Source: Solitalea agri
GTDB lineage: Bacteria > Bacteroidota > Bacteroidia > Sphingobacteriales > Sphingobacteriaceae
Assembly: GCF_023914155.1 (NCBI RefSeq)
Contig: NZ_JAMWYS010000027.1
Location: 1-64,000 of the forward strand
DNA length: 64,000 nt
Direction: 5' to 3'
Shown: piece by piece, positions 44,088-52,326 of the stretch
Numbering within the stretch: the first letter of the stretch is position 1
Layout of the letters: the number at the start of each line of letters is the position of its first letter
The notes under the pieces: generated by a model
Told to the model about the DNA's origin: nothing
The model's input: only the letters and a program-made list of their open reading frames with translations
Databases searched by the model: none
Position numbers and translations under genes: made by a program

Positions 44088-44930
44088 TTAACCAATAACA
44101 ATGCGTTTGAAAGCAGTTACAGTTAAGCCTTTTTTAACACCGTCTAACATTTGAGCGATGGTTTTAGAACTATCTTTAACGAATTCTTGGTTCAATAAAG
44201 TAGATTCTTTGTAGAATTTGTTCAATTTACCTTGAGCAATTTTCTCAACCATTTCTTCAGGTTTACCTTCAGCACGGATTTGATCTTTAGCGATCTCTAA
44301 TTCACGCTCGATTGTAGAAGCATCAACGCCATCTTTATCAACTGCGATAGGGCTCATAGCTGCAATTTGCATTGCAACATCTTTACCAGCTTCAGTGATA
44401 TCAGCACCAGCAGCACCAGCAAATACTACTAATACACCCATTTTACCGTTTGAGTGAATGTATGAAGTAACCGCTTCACCAGATACGTTTTCGTAGCTAG
44501 CAATAACGATTTTCTCACCAATTTTACCGGTTAATTCAGTAATGGTTTCAGCAACAGTACGGCCATCAGCCAATTTAATTTGCTCTAATTCTTCGGTAGA
44601 AGCAGGATTGTTAGCAACTGCGGCAGCAATGATTGCTTCGCCTAAGTTACGGAAGTCTTCTACTTTAGAAACCGGCTCAGTTTCACAAGCTAAAGCAACT
44701 AATTTACCGTTAGTACCATCGGCTGATAGGTTAACTAAAACGATACCTTCAGCAGTAGTGTTACCTGAACGGGCTGCAGAAACTTTTTGGCCTTTTTTAC
44801 GTAACAAGTCGATGGCAGCTTCAAAATCACCGTTAGCTTCAGTTAAAGCTTTTTTGCAATCCATCATACCTGCGCCTGTTTGTAAACGTAATTTGTTTAC
44901 GTCAGCAGCGCTAATTTGTACAGTTGACAT
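44088..44930 (-). CDS. tsf: Elongation factor Ts
   Basis: A 280-residue cytosolic factor that exchanges GDP for GTP on EF-Tu. It has the UBA-like start (VNKLRLQTGAGMMDCKKALTEANGDFEAAIDLLRKKG, about 10-46) and the EF-Tu core repeats (ALACETEPVSKVEDFRNL; ASYENVSGEAVTSYIHSNGKMGVLV). The length is normal. It is the last gene of the ribosomal operon, followed by a strong terminator. The 146-base spacer to rpsB holds simple-word repeats. Confidence 0.97.
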   Translation of the reverse strand: MSTVQISAADVNKLRLQTGAGMMDCKKALTEANGDFEAAIDLLRKKGQKVSAARSGNTTAEGIVLVNLSADGTNGKLVALACETEPVSKVEDFRNLGEAIIAAAVANNPASTEELEQIKLADGRTVAETITELTGKIGEKIVIASYENVSGEAVTSYIHSNGKMGVLVVFAGAAGADITEAGKDVAMQIAAMSPIAVDKDGVDASTIERELEIAKDQIRAEGKPEEMVEKIAQGKLNKFYKESTLLNQEFVKDSSKTIAQMLDGVKKGLTVTAFKRIVIG

Positions 44931-44998
44931 ATTTTTTTAATTTGAAAATTTGAAAATGAGGGAATTTGAAAATGAATCAAACTCGTTTTAACTAAATA

Positions 44999-45062
44999 AT
45001 TACGGGTTACGAATTACGGATTACCAGATTTAACAACCTGTAACTCGTAATCCGTAACCCGA
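44999..45062. repeat. Inverted repeat of TACGGATTAC/GGGTTACG words between rpsB and tsf
   Basis: Words at 44999-45024 (ATTACGGGTTACGAATTACGGATTAC) are inverted at 45040-45064 with a few mismatches, with about 16 bases between. Next to it, TTTGAAAAT occurs three times (44941, 44949, 44965). No open frame. It belongs to a class of short-word palindromes seen in other spacers here. Confidence 0.6.
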
Positions 45063-45076
45063 TAACTCAAAGAATA

Positions 45077-45889
45077 TTATTCTGCAGATTCAGCAGCTTC
45101 TTCGCTCTTCTCAGCTTTTTTAGCTTTAGGAGCAGCGCCTTCAGCTTTTTCAGCTTTAGCAGCAGCGATAGCTTCTTTATCTGATTCTTCTTCTTTTTCG
45201 CGTTTACGCTCTTCTAAACCTTCTTCAATTGCTTTGCAGATAATGCCGGTAATCAATGAAATTGATTTAGTAGCATCATCATTCGCAGGAATAGGGAAGT
45301 CGATACTAGTAGGGTCAGAGTTGGTATCAACCATTGCGAAAGTTGGGATGTTCAATTTCAACGATTCAGCAACAGCGATGTGTTCCTTTTTAACGTCGAT
45401 TAAGAACAATGCAGCAGGAAGACGATTTAGGTCAGCAATACCACCTAAAACTCTTTCTAACTTAACGCGATCACGGCTGATCATTAACTTCTCTTTCTTC
45501 GACAAGTTGTCGTAAGTACCGTCTTTAGTCAATTTATCGATGTTAGTCATCTTCTTAATTGATTTACGAACAGTAGTGAAGTTAGTTAACATACCACCTA
45601 ACCAACGCTCGGTTACGAAAGGCATGTTTACGCTCTGCGCTTGTGCAGCTACGATATCTTTTGCTTGTTTTTTAGTAGCTACGAATAATACTTTACGACC
45701 TGACTTAACAATTTGTTTGATCGCTGAAGCAGCTTCTTCAACTTTAACTAAAGTTTTGTTCAAATCGATGATGTGGATACCGTTTTTCTCCATGAAAATG
45801 TAAGGAGCCATTTTCGGATTCCACTTGCGGGTAAGGTGACCAAAATGTACACCTGCGTCCAACAATTCGTTATATGAAGTTCTTGCCAT
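45077..45889 (-). CDS. rpsB: 30S ribosomal protein uS2
   Basis: A 270-residue ribosomal protein. The family start (YNELLDAGVHFGHLTRKWNPKMAPYI) and the signature GGMLTNFTTVRKSIKK are present, then LPAALFLIDVKKEHIAV and PIPANDDATKSI. The last 40 residues are a Glu/Lys/Ala-rich tail, longer than in E. coli (241 residues) but common in Bacteroidetes. It follows rpsI by 21 bases in the operon. Confidence 0.97.
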   Translation of the reverse strand: MARTSYNELLDAGVHFGHLTRKWNPKMAPYIFMEKNGIHIIDLNKTLVKVEEAASAIKQIVKSGRKVLFVATKKQAKDIVAAQAQSVNMPFVTERWLGGMLTNFTTVRKSIKKMTNIDKLTKDGTYDNLSKKEKLMISRDRVKLERVLGGIADLNRLPAALFLIDVKKEHIAVAESLKLNIPTFAMVDTNSDPTSIDFPIPANDDATKSISLITGIICKAIEEGLEERKREKEEESDKEAIAAAKAEKAEGAAPKAKKAEKSEEAAESAE

Positions 45890-45910
45890 GTTAGTGTTCC
45901 TCCGAAAATA

Positions 45911-46297
45911 TTAACGTTTACTAAACTGGAATCTACGACGAGCTTTTCTGCGTCCTGGTTTCTTACGCTCAACCATACGTGAGTCGCGAGTCATTAAACC
46001 TTTAGCACGTAATGCTGGTTTAACTTCAGGATCAAGCTCAACTAACGCTTTTGCAATAGCTAAACGAGTTGCTTCTGCTTGGCCAGTAATACCACCACCT
46101 TTAACATTTACTAAAATATCGAATTTACCAGCTTGGTTCGAAGTTTCGATCGCTTGGTTAACGATATATTGTAAAGGCAAAGTAGGGAAGTATACTTTGT
46201 AATCTTTGTCATTTACGGTAATGTTACCACTACCTTCTTTTAAGTAGATACGCGCAATAGCGGTCTTTCTTCTACCTGAGGTGTTTGTAGTTGCCAT
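45911..46297 (-). CDS. rpsI: 30S ribosomal protein uS9
   Basis: A 128-residue ribosomal protein with TSGRRKTAIARIYLKEGSGNI at the start, GGGITGQAEATRLAIAKAL in the middle and the basic C-terminal tail RRKARRRFQFSKR that reaches the P-site tRNA. The length is standard. It lies 11 bases after rplM, a pairing conserved across bacteria. Confidence 0.97.
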   Translation of the reverse strand: MATTNTSGRRKTAIARIYLKEGSGNITVNDKDYKVYFPTLPLQYIVNQAIETSNQAGKFDILVNVKGGGITGQAEATRLAIAKALVELDPEVKPALRAKGLMTRDSRMVERKKPGRRKARRRFQFSKR

Positions 46298-46308
46298 TCT
46301 CCTTGAAA

Positions 46309-46749
46309 TTATTTAATGGTTTTTGGGTTTTGCGCTGCATGCGGATGCTCATTGCCAGCATATACATGCAAATTCTTAATTAACGCATTTCCTAATTTGT
46401 TTTTAGGAAGCATACCGCGTACTGCTTTTTCGATAACGGCAGTAGGGTGTTTAGCCATCAGATCTCTTGGAGAAATAAAGCGTTGACCACCTGGATAACC
46501 AGTGTAACGTACGTACTGTTTTTCAGTAAATTTGTTACCGGTCAATTTAACTTTGTCTGCATTGATAACAATTACGTTATCTCCACAGTCTACGTGCGGG
46601 GTGAAATCAGGCTTGTTTTTACCACGGATGATCATTGCGATCTTCGTTGACAAGCGCCCCAGGATCTCTGCGTTGGCGTCAATTACGACCCACTCCTTTT
46701 TAACAGTTTTACTGTTGGCAGAGACAGTTTTGTAACTTAACGTATTCAC
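46309..46749 (-). CDS. rplM: 50S ribosomal protein uL13
   Basis: A 146-residue ribosomal protein that binds early in 50S assembly. It shows WVVIDANAEILGRLSTKIA, RGKNKPDFTPHVDCGDNVIVIN and MLPKNKLGNALIKNLHVYAG. The start is GTG at 46749. It is the first gene of rplM-rpsI-rpsB-tsf and lies about 60 bases from a perfect consensus promoter. The short leader has no clear binding mimic that I can recognise. Confidence 0.97.
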   Translation of the reverse strand: MNTLSYKTVSANSKTVKKEWVVIDANAEILGRLSTKIAMIIRGKNKPDFTPHVDCGDNVIVINADKVKLTGNKFTEKQYVRYTGYPGGQRFISPRDLMAKHPTAVIEKAVRGMLPKNKLGNALIKNLHVYAGNEHPHAAQNPKTIK

Positions 46750-46808
46750 TTGTGAATAATTAATTGATTAATAATGATTTAATACTCTTTTCCCAAAATT
46801 TGGGACTG

Positions 46809-46838
46809 CAAAGATAGATCTTTATTTCTAACTACCAA
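46809..46838 (-). promoter_or_regulatory. Consensus Bacteroidetes promoter of rplM-rpsI-rpsB-tsf
   Basis: On the minus strand: TTG (46836-46838), exactly 19 bp, then TATCTTTG (46809-46816). A perfect match to the primary sigma consensus. Transcription should begin near 46803, leaving a leader of about 54 bases before the GTG. Confidence 0.88.
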
Positions 46839-47348
46839 AGCATTAGGAGATTATTTTAGGATAAGAACAAAACTTGTGGATGTGAGGAGTAGTTAAAAGT
46901 ACAAAGTTTACGATATGGGTATTCTGTACTCTTTTGGCTTTGCGCTGTTATAGATACAAAATTCCCGACTAAATAATTTTCGAATTTTAAAATTGAAGGA
47001 GCAGTGGCTGGTTGTGGCATTTCTTTTATCCGGTTTCACATAATTGGATAAATTATACCATTACAGCAACCTTATTGATTGATTATCCATTTGTTTAACA
47101 GTGATTTAAGGATTTTAAAATTGTGCTGAAACAGGTAAAAACTGCGATTTTGAATAGTCTGACATAATTTTACCATCTCTACCTTAATGAAAGAAATACC
47201 TACCTAAATGAGTCAAGGATAAACTGGCGTTGTTCCAATCGCAAGTTTCTTAACTAAAAATTACGCAATCGGTTGCATAGCGGATTTAAGGGATTTTTTG
47301 TCTTTTATTGATTGGTAACAAATTGAAACTCATTCAATTTTTCTTTTT
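46839..47348. other. Gene-free divergent spacer between rplM and the ECF sigma gene
   Basis: About 510 bases without a convincing open frame. It should contain the promoter of the polysaccharide locus, but no full TTG-19-TAnnTTTG match was found. At 47265-47276, GCAATCGGTTGC has LacI-type half-sites (GCAA...TTGC) around a CG centre, resembling the operators at the right end of the window. Confidence 0.5.
47265..47276. promoter_or_regulatory. Possible LacI-type operator before the ECF sigma gene
   Basis: GCAATCGGTTGC has matching half-sites GCAA/TTGC flanking TCGG. Only the four outer pairs and the centre CG agree with the palindromes at 63466-63502, so the match is moderate. It lies about 75-110 bases before the possible start codons. 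Confidence 0.3.
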
Positions 47349-47936
47349 TTGCCCCAAACTTCGAAAAAGAACAGGGTGAAATTGCTCGATGACATAGCGC
47401 TAATTTACTTATTAAAATGCGACGATATGGCCGCATTTGATGAGCTCTATCATCGATATTGGGAAGTACTTTATGATATTGCCTGTAAGAAACTGAATGA
47501 TAAAGAGGATGCTAAAGACATTGTGCATGATCTTTTCCTTCAGATTTGGAATAGCCGTACCACGCTGAATATTTATAAATCAGTATCAGGCCTTCTTTTC
47601 GTTTCTTTAAAAAATAAGATCATCGATAAGCAACGTCTTACATTAAGTCATGCACGGAAAAATGCCGACATAGGTAAGGCCCAGCAAGAAGGTTATAACT
47701 CCATTTATGATCAGGTTTTTTATAACGATCTCAATTCGTTTGTAAACCGACAAGTAGACCAGCTTCCTGAGAAGATGAAGGAGATTTATCGACTTAGCCG
47801 TGAAGAAAATTTATCGATAAATGAAATTGCAGACCGATTGACAATTTCTCCGCAAACGGTTAAAAATCAAATAACTACAGCGTTGAAGCACTTGCGTAAA
47901 AAGGTAAGCCAGCACCTGACCACTATTTTATTCTAA
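47349..47936 (+). CDS. ECF-type RNA polymerase sigma factor
   Basis: A sigma-70 family protein of up to 195 residues. Region 2 is AAFDELYHRYWEVLYDIACKKLNDKEDAKDIVHDLFLQIW (about 29-68) and region 4 is LPEKMKEIYRLSREENLSINEIADRLTISPQTVKNQI (about 139-175). TTG at 47349 gives the longest frame; a GTG at 47376 (VKLLDDIALIYLL) is an equally good start. The FecR anti-sigma gene and an STN-bearing SusC gene follow directly, the standard trans-envelope signalling trio. It should activate this locus when the SusC binds its glycan. Confidence 0.9.
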   Translation: MPQTSKKNRVKLLDDIALIYLLKCDDMAAFDELYHRYWEVLYDIACKKLNDKEDAKDIVHDLFLQIWNSRTTLNIYKSVSGLLFVSLKNKIIDKQRLTLSHARKNADIGKAQQEGYNSIYDQVFYNDLNSFVNRQVDQLPEKMKEIYRLSREENLSINEIADRLTISPQTVKNQITTALKHLRKKVSQHLTTILF

Positions 47937-48003
47937 AAAGATTAATATTCCCTTAGTACTAAGTTAACACTTGCTCGTCTTTAGGCTATTAGTTCAAAAA
48001 ATA

Positions 48004-48915
48004 ATGGCTTATAGGAAAAAACTTTACAAAGACTTTGATGTGCCGGAATATCCCTTATCATTTGAGAACGAGCAAGAGCGGGAGCAAATAAAACGGGAGA
48101 TTCATGAACGATTGCATCGTAGTATTGCTGAGCAACAGCCAATAGAGCGGAAAGGGTTATTCAAGTTTTTAACTTCTTACTATAGCATTGCGGCAGTAGT
48201 TGTTACTTTAATTAGCGTTCTCCTGATCGCATACAATTATTATTTCGCTACCGAAAGTGTAAAGTACATTACGCTTAGAACGCACAAAGGAAAGATCCTG
48301 GAAATCCATCTTCCCGATAGCAGTAAAGTAATTCTGAATGCTGCTAGTACCTTAAGATACCCTGTTGAATTTACAGATACACGAGACGTGTACCTGGATG
48401 AAGGTGAAGCTTATTTTGATGTGGCTCACGATAAATCTAAACCGTTTATTGTGCATTCAGGAGCGGTTAATACAAAGGTATTGGGAACAGCCTTCAACGT
48501 AAAATCATACAAAACTTTACCAACCATTACTGTTACGGTTGCCCGTGGGAAAGTTCGTGTGGATGATAAAGACCGAAACCTTGGAATTCTTACACCTGAG
48601 CAGCAGTTAATAGTTGATAAAACTAACCTGACAGTGGTTAATAAATCGATACGATCCGCTGATGCAATTTGTTGGATGAGCGGAAAGTTTGTGATGAAAG
48701 ACGCTTATTTCAATGAAATAATGCTGGCAATAAGCAACCGCTTCAATGTAGAGATGGAGTATGATTCGATAAAGTTTAAAAATTGTCAGAACAGTATTGA
48801 GTTCACCCCGAAGCAAACCCTTGTTGACGTGTTAAAGGTGTTGAAAGACATACAAGGGATCAAAAGTGTAATTAAGAAAAACAAGGTTTTCATACTCGGA
48901 GAGCCTTGTGAGTAA
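48004..48915 (+). CDS. FecR-family anti-sigma factor (DUF4974 C-terminus)
   Basis: A 303-residue single-pass inner-membrane protein. A cytosolic N-terminal part (1-53) binds the sigma factor; the membrane segment is about 56-77 (YYSIAAVVVTLISVLLIAYNYY). The periplasmic FecR domain (about 85-200) has the signature LPDSSKVILNAASTLRYP and EGEAYFDVAHDKSKPFIVHSG; the last 70 residues are the DUF4974 domain. The ATG at 48004 is chosen; the in-frame TTG at 47971 would add 11 residues without family support. It holds the sigma factor until the SusC STN domain signals. Confidence 0.93.
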   Translation: MAYRKKLYKDFDVPEYPLSFENEQEREQIKREIHERLHRSIAEQQPIERKGLFKFLTSYYSIAAVVVTLISVLLIAYNYYFATESVKYITLRTHKGKILEIHLPDSSKVILNAASTLRYPVEFTDTRDVYLDEGEAYFDVAHDKSKPFIVHSGAVNTKVLGTAFNVKSYKTLPTITVTVARGKVRVDDKDRNLGILTPEQQLIVDKTNLTVVNKSIRSADAICWMSGKFVMKDAYFNEIMLAISNRFNVEMEYDSIKFKNCQNSIEFTPKQTLVDVLKVLKDIQGIKSVIKKNKVFILGEPCE

Positions 48916-48949
48916 TAAACAAGATTAATTTATAACCTAATTAGTAAAC

Positions 48950-51900
48950 ATGAAGCAAAATTTACAAAAATCAGTTAAGCATCGTATTGCTCAACTTGGT
49001 ATGTTGGCCATGCTTTCTGCGCTTTCGCTAAATGCCTGGGCGGCTACTTTCTTGCGTGATATTCGGCAAGTGAAAGTAACCATCAGCTTTCAAGGTGAAA
49101 CGCTCGAGCAGGCATTTATGCGATTAAGTGAAGTTTCTAATGTGTCATTTAATTATAACCACAACGAGCTTCGCAAGATTACAACCAAACAGCTCACCTT
49201 TAAGAATGAGTCTTTACCACAAGTATTAAGTGCAGTACTTAAGGAGACCAACTTTAAGTATAAAGAAGAAGAGAATGGGGTAATTATTTACCAGGTAAAT
49301 TCGGTACAGGAAAAGAATCTTGCAAGCAGCGTAAATCAAGCCGCTGATAAGATTACCGTAAAAGGTACTGTTTCAGATAAATTCGGGCCATTGGCTGGTG
49401 TTTCGATAAGTGTTAAGCAGTCATCAAACGGTACAAGCACTGATGCTGACGGTGCTTACTCAATTGTTGTAAACAAGGGAGAAACGCTGATTTTTAGCAT
49501 GATTGGGTATAGAACCCAAGAGGTGACCATCGGCTCACAAACGGCAGTAAACATAACCCTTGAAAGCGAAGTTACTCAACTGGAAGAAGTTGTTGCCGTT
49601 GGTTATGGAACCCAAAAGAAAGTTAATCTAACAGGCGCAATTGCCACGGTTTCTGCCAAGGATTTTGAAAACAGACCGATTACCAATGTTTCTACTGCTA
49701 TTCAGGGAAAAATGTCTGGTGTTACTGTATTGCAGCGTTCTGGACAGCCGGGTAGAGATAATGGAACAATTCGCATCAGAGGTATTGGAACATTAAACGA
49801 CTCAAGTCCATTGGTACTTATTGACGGCCTGCAAGGCGACATGAATACGCTTGACCCGAATGACATTGAAAGTGTTTCAGTGTTAAAGGATGCCGCTTCG
49901 GCAGCAATTTACGGCTCACGCGCGGCTAACGGTGTAATTTTAATTACCACCAAGAAAGGTAAGAAGAATTCACCGGCTCAATTGACCTACAGTGCTTATT
50001 CAGGTTGGCAGAATCCTACCCGATTGCCACAGTTCCTTAATTCGGCAGATTACGCCAGTTTGTATAACGAGGCATTGCAAAATGAAGGAAAACCTAAAAA
50101 ATATACTGATGAAGAAATTGCAAAATTTGCATCAGGTGTTGATCCGGATAAATATCCAAATACCGATTGGTTAGGCTTATTCTTCACTGAAAAAGGCTAT
50201 CAGCAAAATCATTATTTAGGATTATCAGGAGGTTCTGATAAAACCACTTATTCAATTTCGTTAGGTTATTTTGATCAACAGGGCTTAATCAAGAATTCGT
50301 TTTCTAAACGCTATAACCTTAAAACCAATGTTGAAAGCCAGGTATATGACCGCTTAAAGGTTGGTTTAGACTTAAACCTTAACCGTAAGAATATTACCGA
50401 GCCAACCAATCCGTATACAGGTGATATGAGCCAAATCTTTAGGCAGGTAATCAAACTATCACCAACTATTCCGTATAAATATTCAAACGGACAGTACGGT
50501 TATGGGCAAGATGGTAACCCAATTGCCTGGATGGATTTAGATGCTACCAATGCATCTAACTATAATGATGCTTTTGGAAATGTTCATGCTGAACTAACAA
50601 TTCTTAAGGGGCTTACCGCTTCAGGAATGTTAGGAGCTAGAACGTTTGCTGATATGGGTAGTCGTTTCATTAAGGACATTCAGTTCTATGATCCAAACAC
50701 TGGTAACCCTACCAAATATCAGGGTCCAAATTCCCAAAGAGATTATAATGCAAATTCGCTAAACATTACTTCTCAAGCTTTATTAAACTATAACGGCAGC
50801 TTCGGTAAGCATGATATTAAAGGATTGGCGGGTTTCTCTCGTGAATCGTACCGAAATGATTGGTCTCAAGGCGAAAGAAAAAATTTCCCTAATAATGAAT
50901 TAACAGAATTAAATCCAGGCTCAACAGATGGGCAGGAAGCTACCGGTTCTGCTTATGAATGGGCATTACAATCATACTTTGGCCGTTTGGGTTATACTTA
51001 TAACAATCGTTACATGTTTGAAGCGAATGCCAGATACGATGGGTCTTCGCGATTTGCTAATGGAAATCGTTATGGTTTATTTCCGTCATTTTCAGCAGGT
51101 TGGAGAGTTTCAGAGGAGGAATTTCTTAAATCACTAAACTGGTTGTCAAATCTGAAATTAAGAGCTTCTTGGGGAAAATTGGGTAATCAGTTAGTAACTG
51201 ATGCAAGTGGTAATCAATTATATTACCCTACAGTATCAACTATTTCTCTTGGTAAAGATGTTGATTACAATTTTAATGATGCAGTAGCTTCTGGAGGTAT
51301 TGTAACAAAAGGGGTAAATCCTGAATTGACTTGGGAAACATCAACCAATACCGATTTAGGTGTTGATATATCTTTCTTTAATTCTAAACTTTCATTCACT
51401 GCTGATTATTTCAGCAGAGCAACAAAAGACATCCTTCTTGATTTTCCGGCGCCGGTTACTTACGGATTATCAGCTCCTGCTCGTAATGCGGGATCGATGA
51501 CGAACAAGGGATTTGAGTTTGAGTTAAGCCATAATAATCAATTCGGGCAGGTAGCCTTTAATGCTTCAACCAATTTTACCATCGTAAATAACGAGGTGAC
51601 AGACCTTAAAGGAAAAGGCGATATATTTTATTCGAGCAACGCTCAAATTGCTCGTGTAGGGGTTCCATATAAGGCGTTTTATGGGTATGAGGTAGAAGGT
51701 ATTTTCAAAACACAAGAAGAAGTAGCCGCGCATGCAACTCAAAGCGGGGTTACAAAAGCAGGGGATTTAATATACAAAGATCAGAATAACGATCACAAAA
51801 TTGACGCTGGTGACCGTGTTATAATTGGCAACAGCATTCCTAAATATATCTACGGATTAAATCTTGGGGCAAACTATAAAGGTTTCGATGTAAGTGTATT

Positions 51901-52309
51901 CATGCAAGGAGCAGCAGGTCATAAAGGCTTGTTAAACAACGAAGCGATAGGTGGATTTGGTGATCGTAAGCCACTTGAGTATCAATTGGGCCGTTGGACA
52001 CCTGAAAATCCTAATGCAGAATTTCCTCGGGTATTGGCTACTCAAAAGCAAAATGAGCAGGTTTCATCATTCTGGGTGAGGGATGCATCGTATCTACGTC
52101 TTAAAAATCTGCAGTTGGGTTACAGTTTCCCTAAATCGATCACTGAGAAGATGAGAATTAACGCATTGAAGCTATACCTAAGCGGACAAAACCTGTTTAC
52201 CATTACTAAATATCCTGATGGGTACGATCCGGAGTTACCGGAAGTAAGCCGTGGAGCAAATTATCCTCAGGTAAAGGTGTACACATTAGGGTTAGATGTT
52301 AAATTTTAA
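48950..52309 (+). CDS. SusC/RagA-family TonB-linked outer membrane transporter with STN signalling domain
   Basis: An 1119-residue outer-membrane protein. The signal peptide ends near residue 32 (NAWAA). The STN domain is about 38-117 (VTISFQGETLEQAFMRLSEVSNVSFNYN), followed by a carboxypeptidase-D-like domain (about 133-207), a TonB-box-like region (LEEVVAVGYGTQKK, about 212-225), the plug (about 225-340: IRIRGIGTLNDSSPLVLIDG, SVLKDAASAAIYGSRAANGVI) and the beta-barrel to the end. It imports glycan fragments with SusD as lid. The STN domain means it also signals to FecR, matching the two genes upstream. Confidence 0.96.
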   Translation: MKQNLQKSVKHRIAQLGMLAMLSALSLNAWAATFLRDIRQVKVTISFQGETLEQAFMRLSEVSNVSFNYNHNELRKITTKQLTFKNESLPQVLSAVLKETNFKYKEEENGVIIYQVNSVQEKNLASSVNQAADKITVKGTVSDKFGPLAGVSISVKQSSNGTSTDADGAYSIVVNKGETLIFSMIGYRTQEVTIGSQTAVNITLESEVTQLEEVVAVGYGTQKKVNLTGAIATVSAKDFENRPITNVSTAIQGKMSGVTVLQRSGQPGRDNGTIRIRGIGTLNDSSPLVLIDGLQGDMNTLDPNDIESVSVLKDAASAAIYGSRAANGVILITTKKGKKNSPAQLTYSAYSGWQNPTRLPQFLNSADYASLYNEALQNEGKPKKYTDEEIAKFASGVDPDKYPNTDWLGLFFTEKGYQQNHYLGLSGGSDKTTYSISLGYFDQQGLIKNSFSKRYNLKTNVESQVYDRLKVGLDLNLNRKNITEPTNPYTGDMSQIFRQVIKLSPTIPYKYSNGQYGYGQDGNPIAWMDLDATNASNYNDAFGNVHAELTILKGLTASGMLGARTFADMGSRFIKDIQFYDPNTGNPTKYQGPNSQRDYNANSLNITSQALLNYNGSFGKHDIKGLAGFSRESYRNDWSQGERKNFPNNELTELNPGSTDGQEATGSAYEWALQSYFGRLGYTYNNRYMFEANARYDGSSRFANGNRYGLFPSFSAGWRVSEEEFLKSLNWLSNLKLRASWGKLGNQLVTDASGNQLYYPTVSTISLGKDVDYNFNDAVASGGIVTKGVNPELTWETSTNTDLGVDISFFNSKLSFTADYFSRATKDILLDFPAPVTYGLSAPARNAGSMTNKGFEFELSHNNQFGQVAFNASTNFTIVNNEVTDLKGKGDIFYSSNAQIARVGVPYKAFYGYEVEGIFKTQEEVAAHATQSGVTKAGDLIYKDQNNDHKIDAGDRVIIGNSIPKYIYGLNLGANYKGFDVSVFMQGAAGHKGLLNNEAIGGFGDRKPLEYQLGRWTPENPNAEFPRVLATQKQNEQVSSFWVRDASYLRLKNLQLGYSFPKSITEKMRINALKLYLSGQNLFTITKYPDGYDPELPEVSRGANYPQVKVYTLGLDVKF

Positions 52310-52326
52310 TTAAAGAAGACAATCAG

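Noticed and set aside
46839-47348. Small genes in the rplM-ECF sigma spacer
   Set aside because: Only very short frames (about a dozen codons) without coding features were found.
47971-48003. TTG start adding 11 residues to FecR
   Set aside because: The extra residues (LVFRLLVQKI) are hydrophobic and atypical before a FecR cytosolic domain; the ATG at 48004 fits better.
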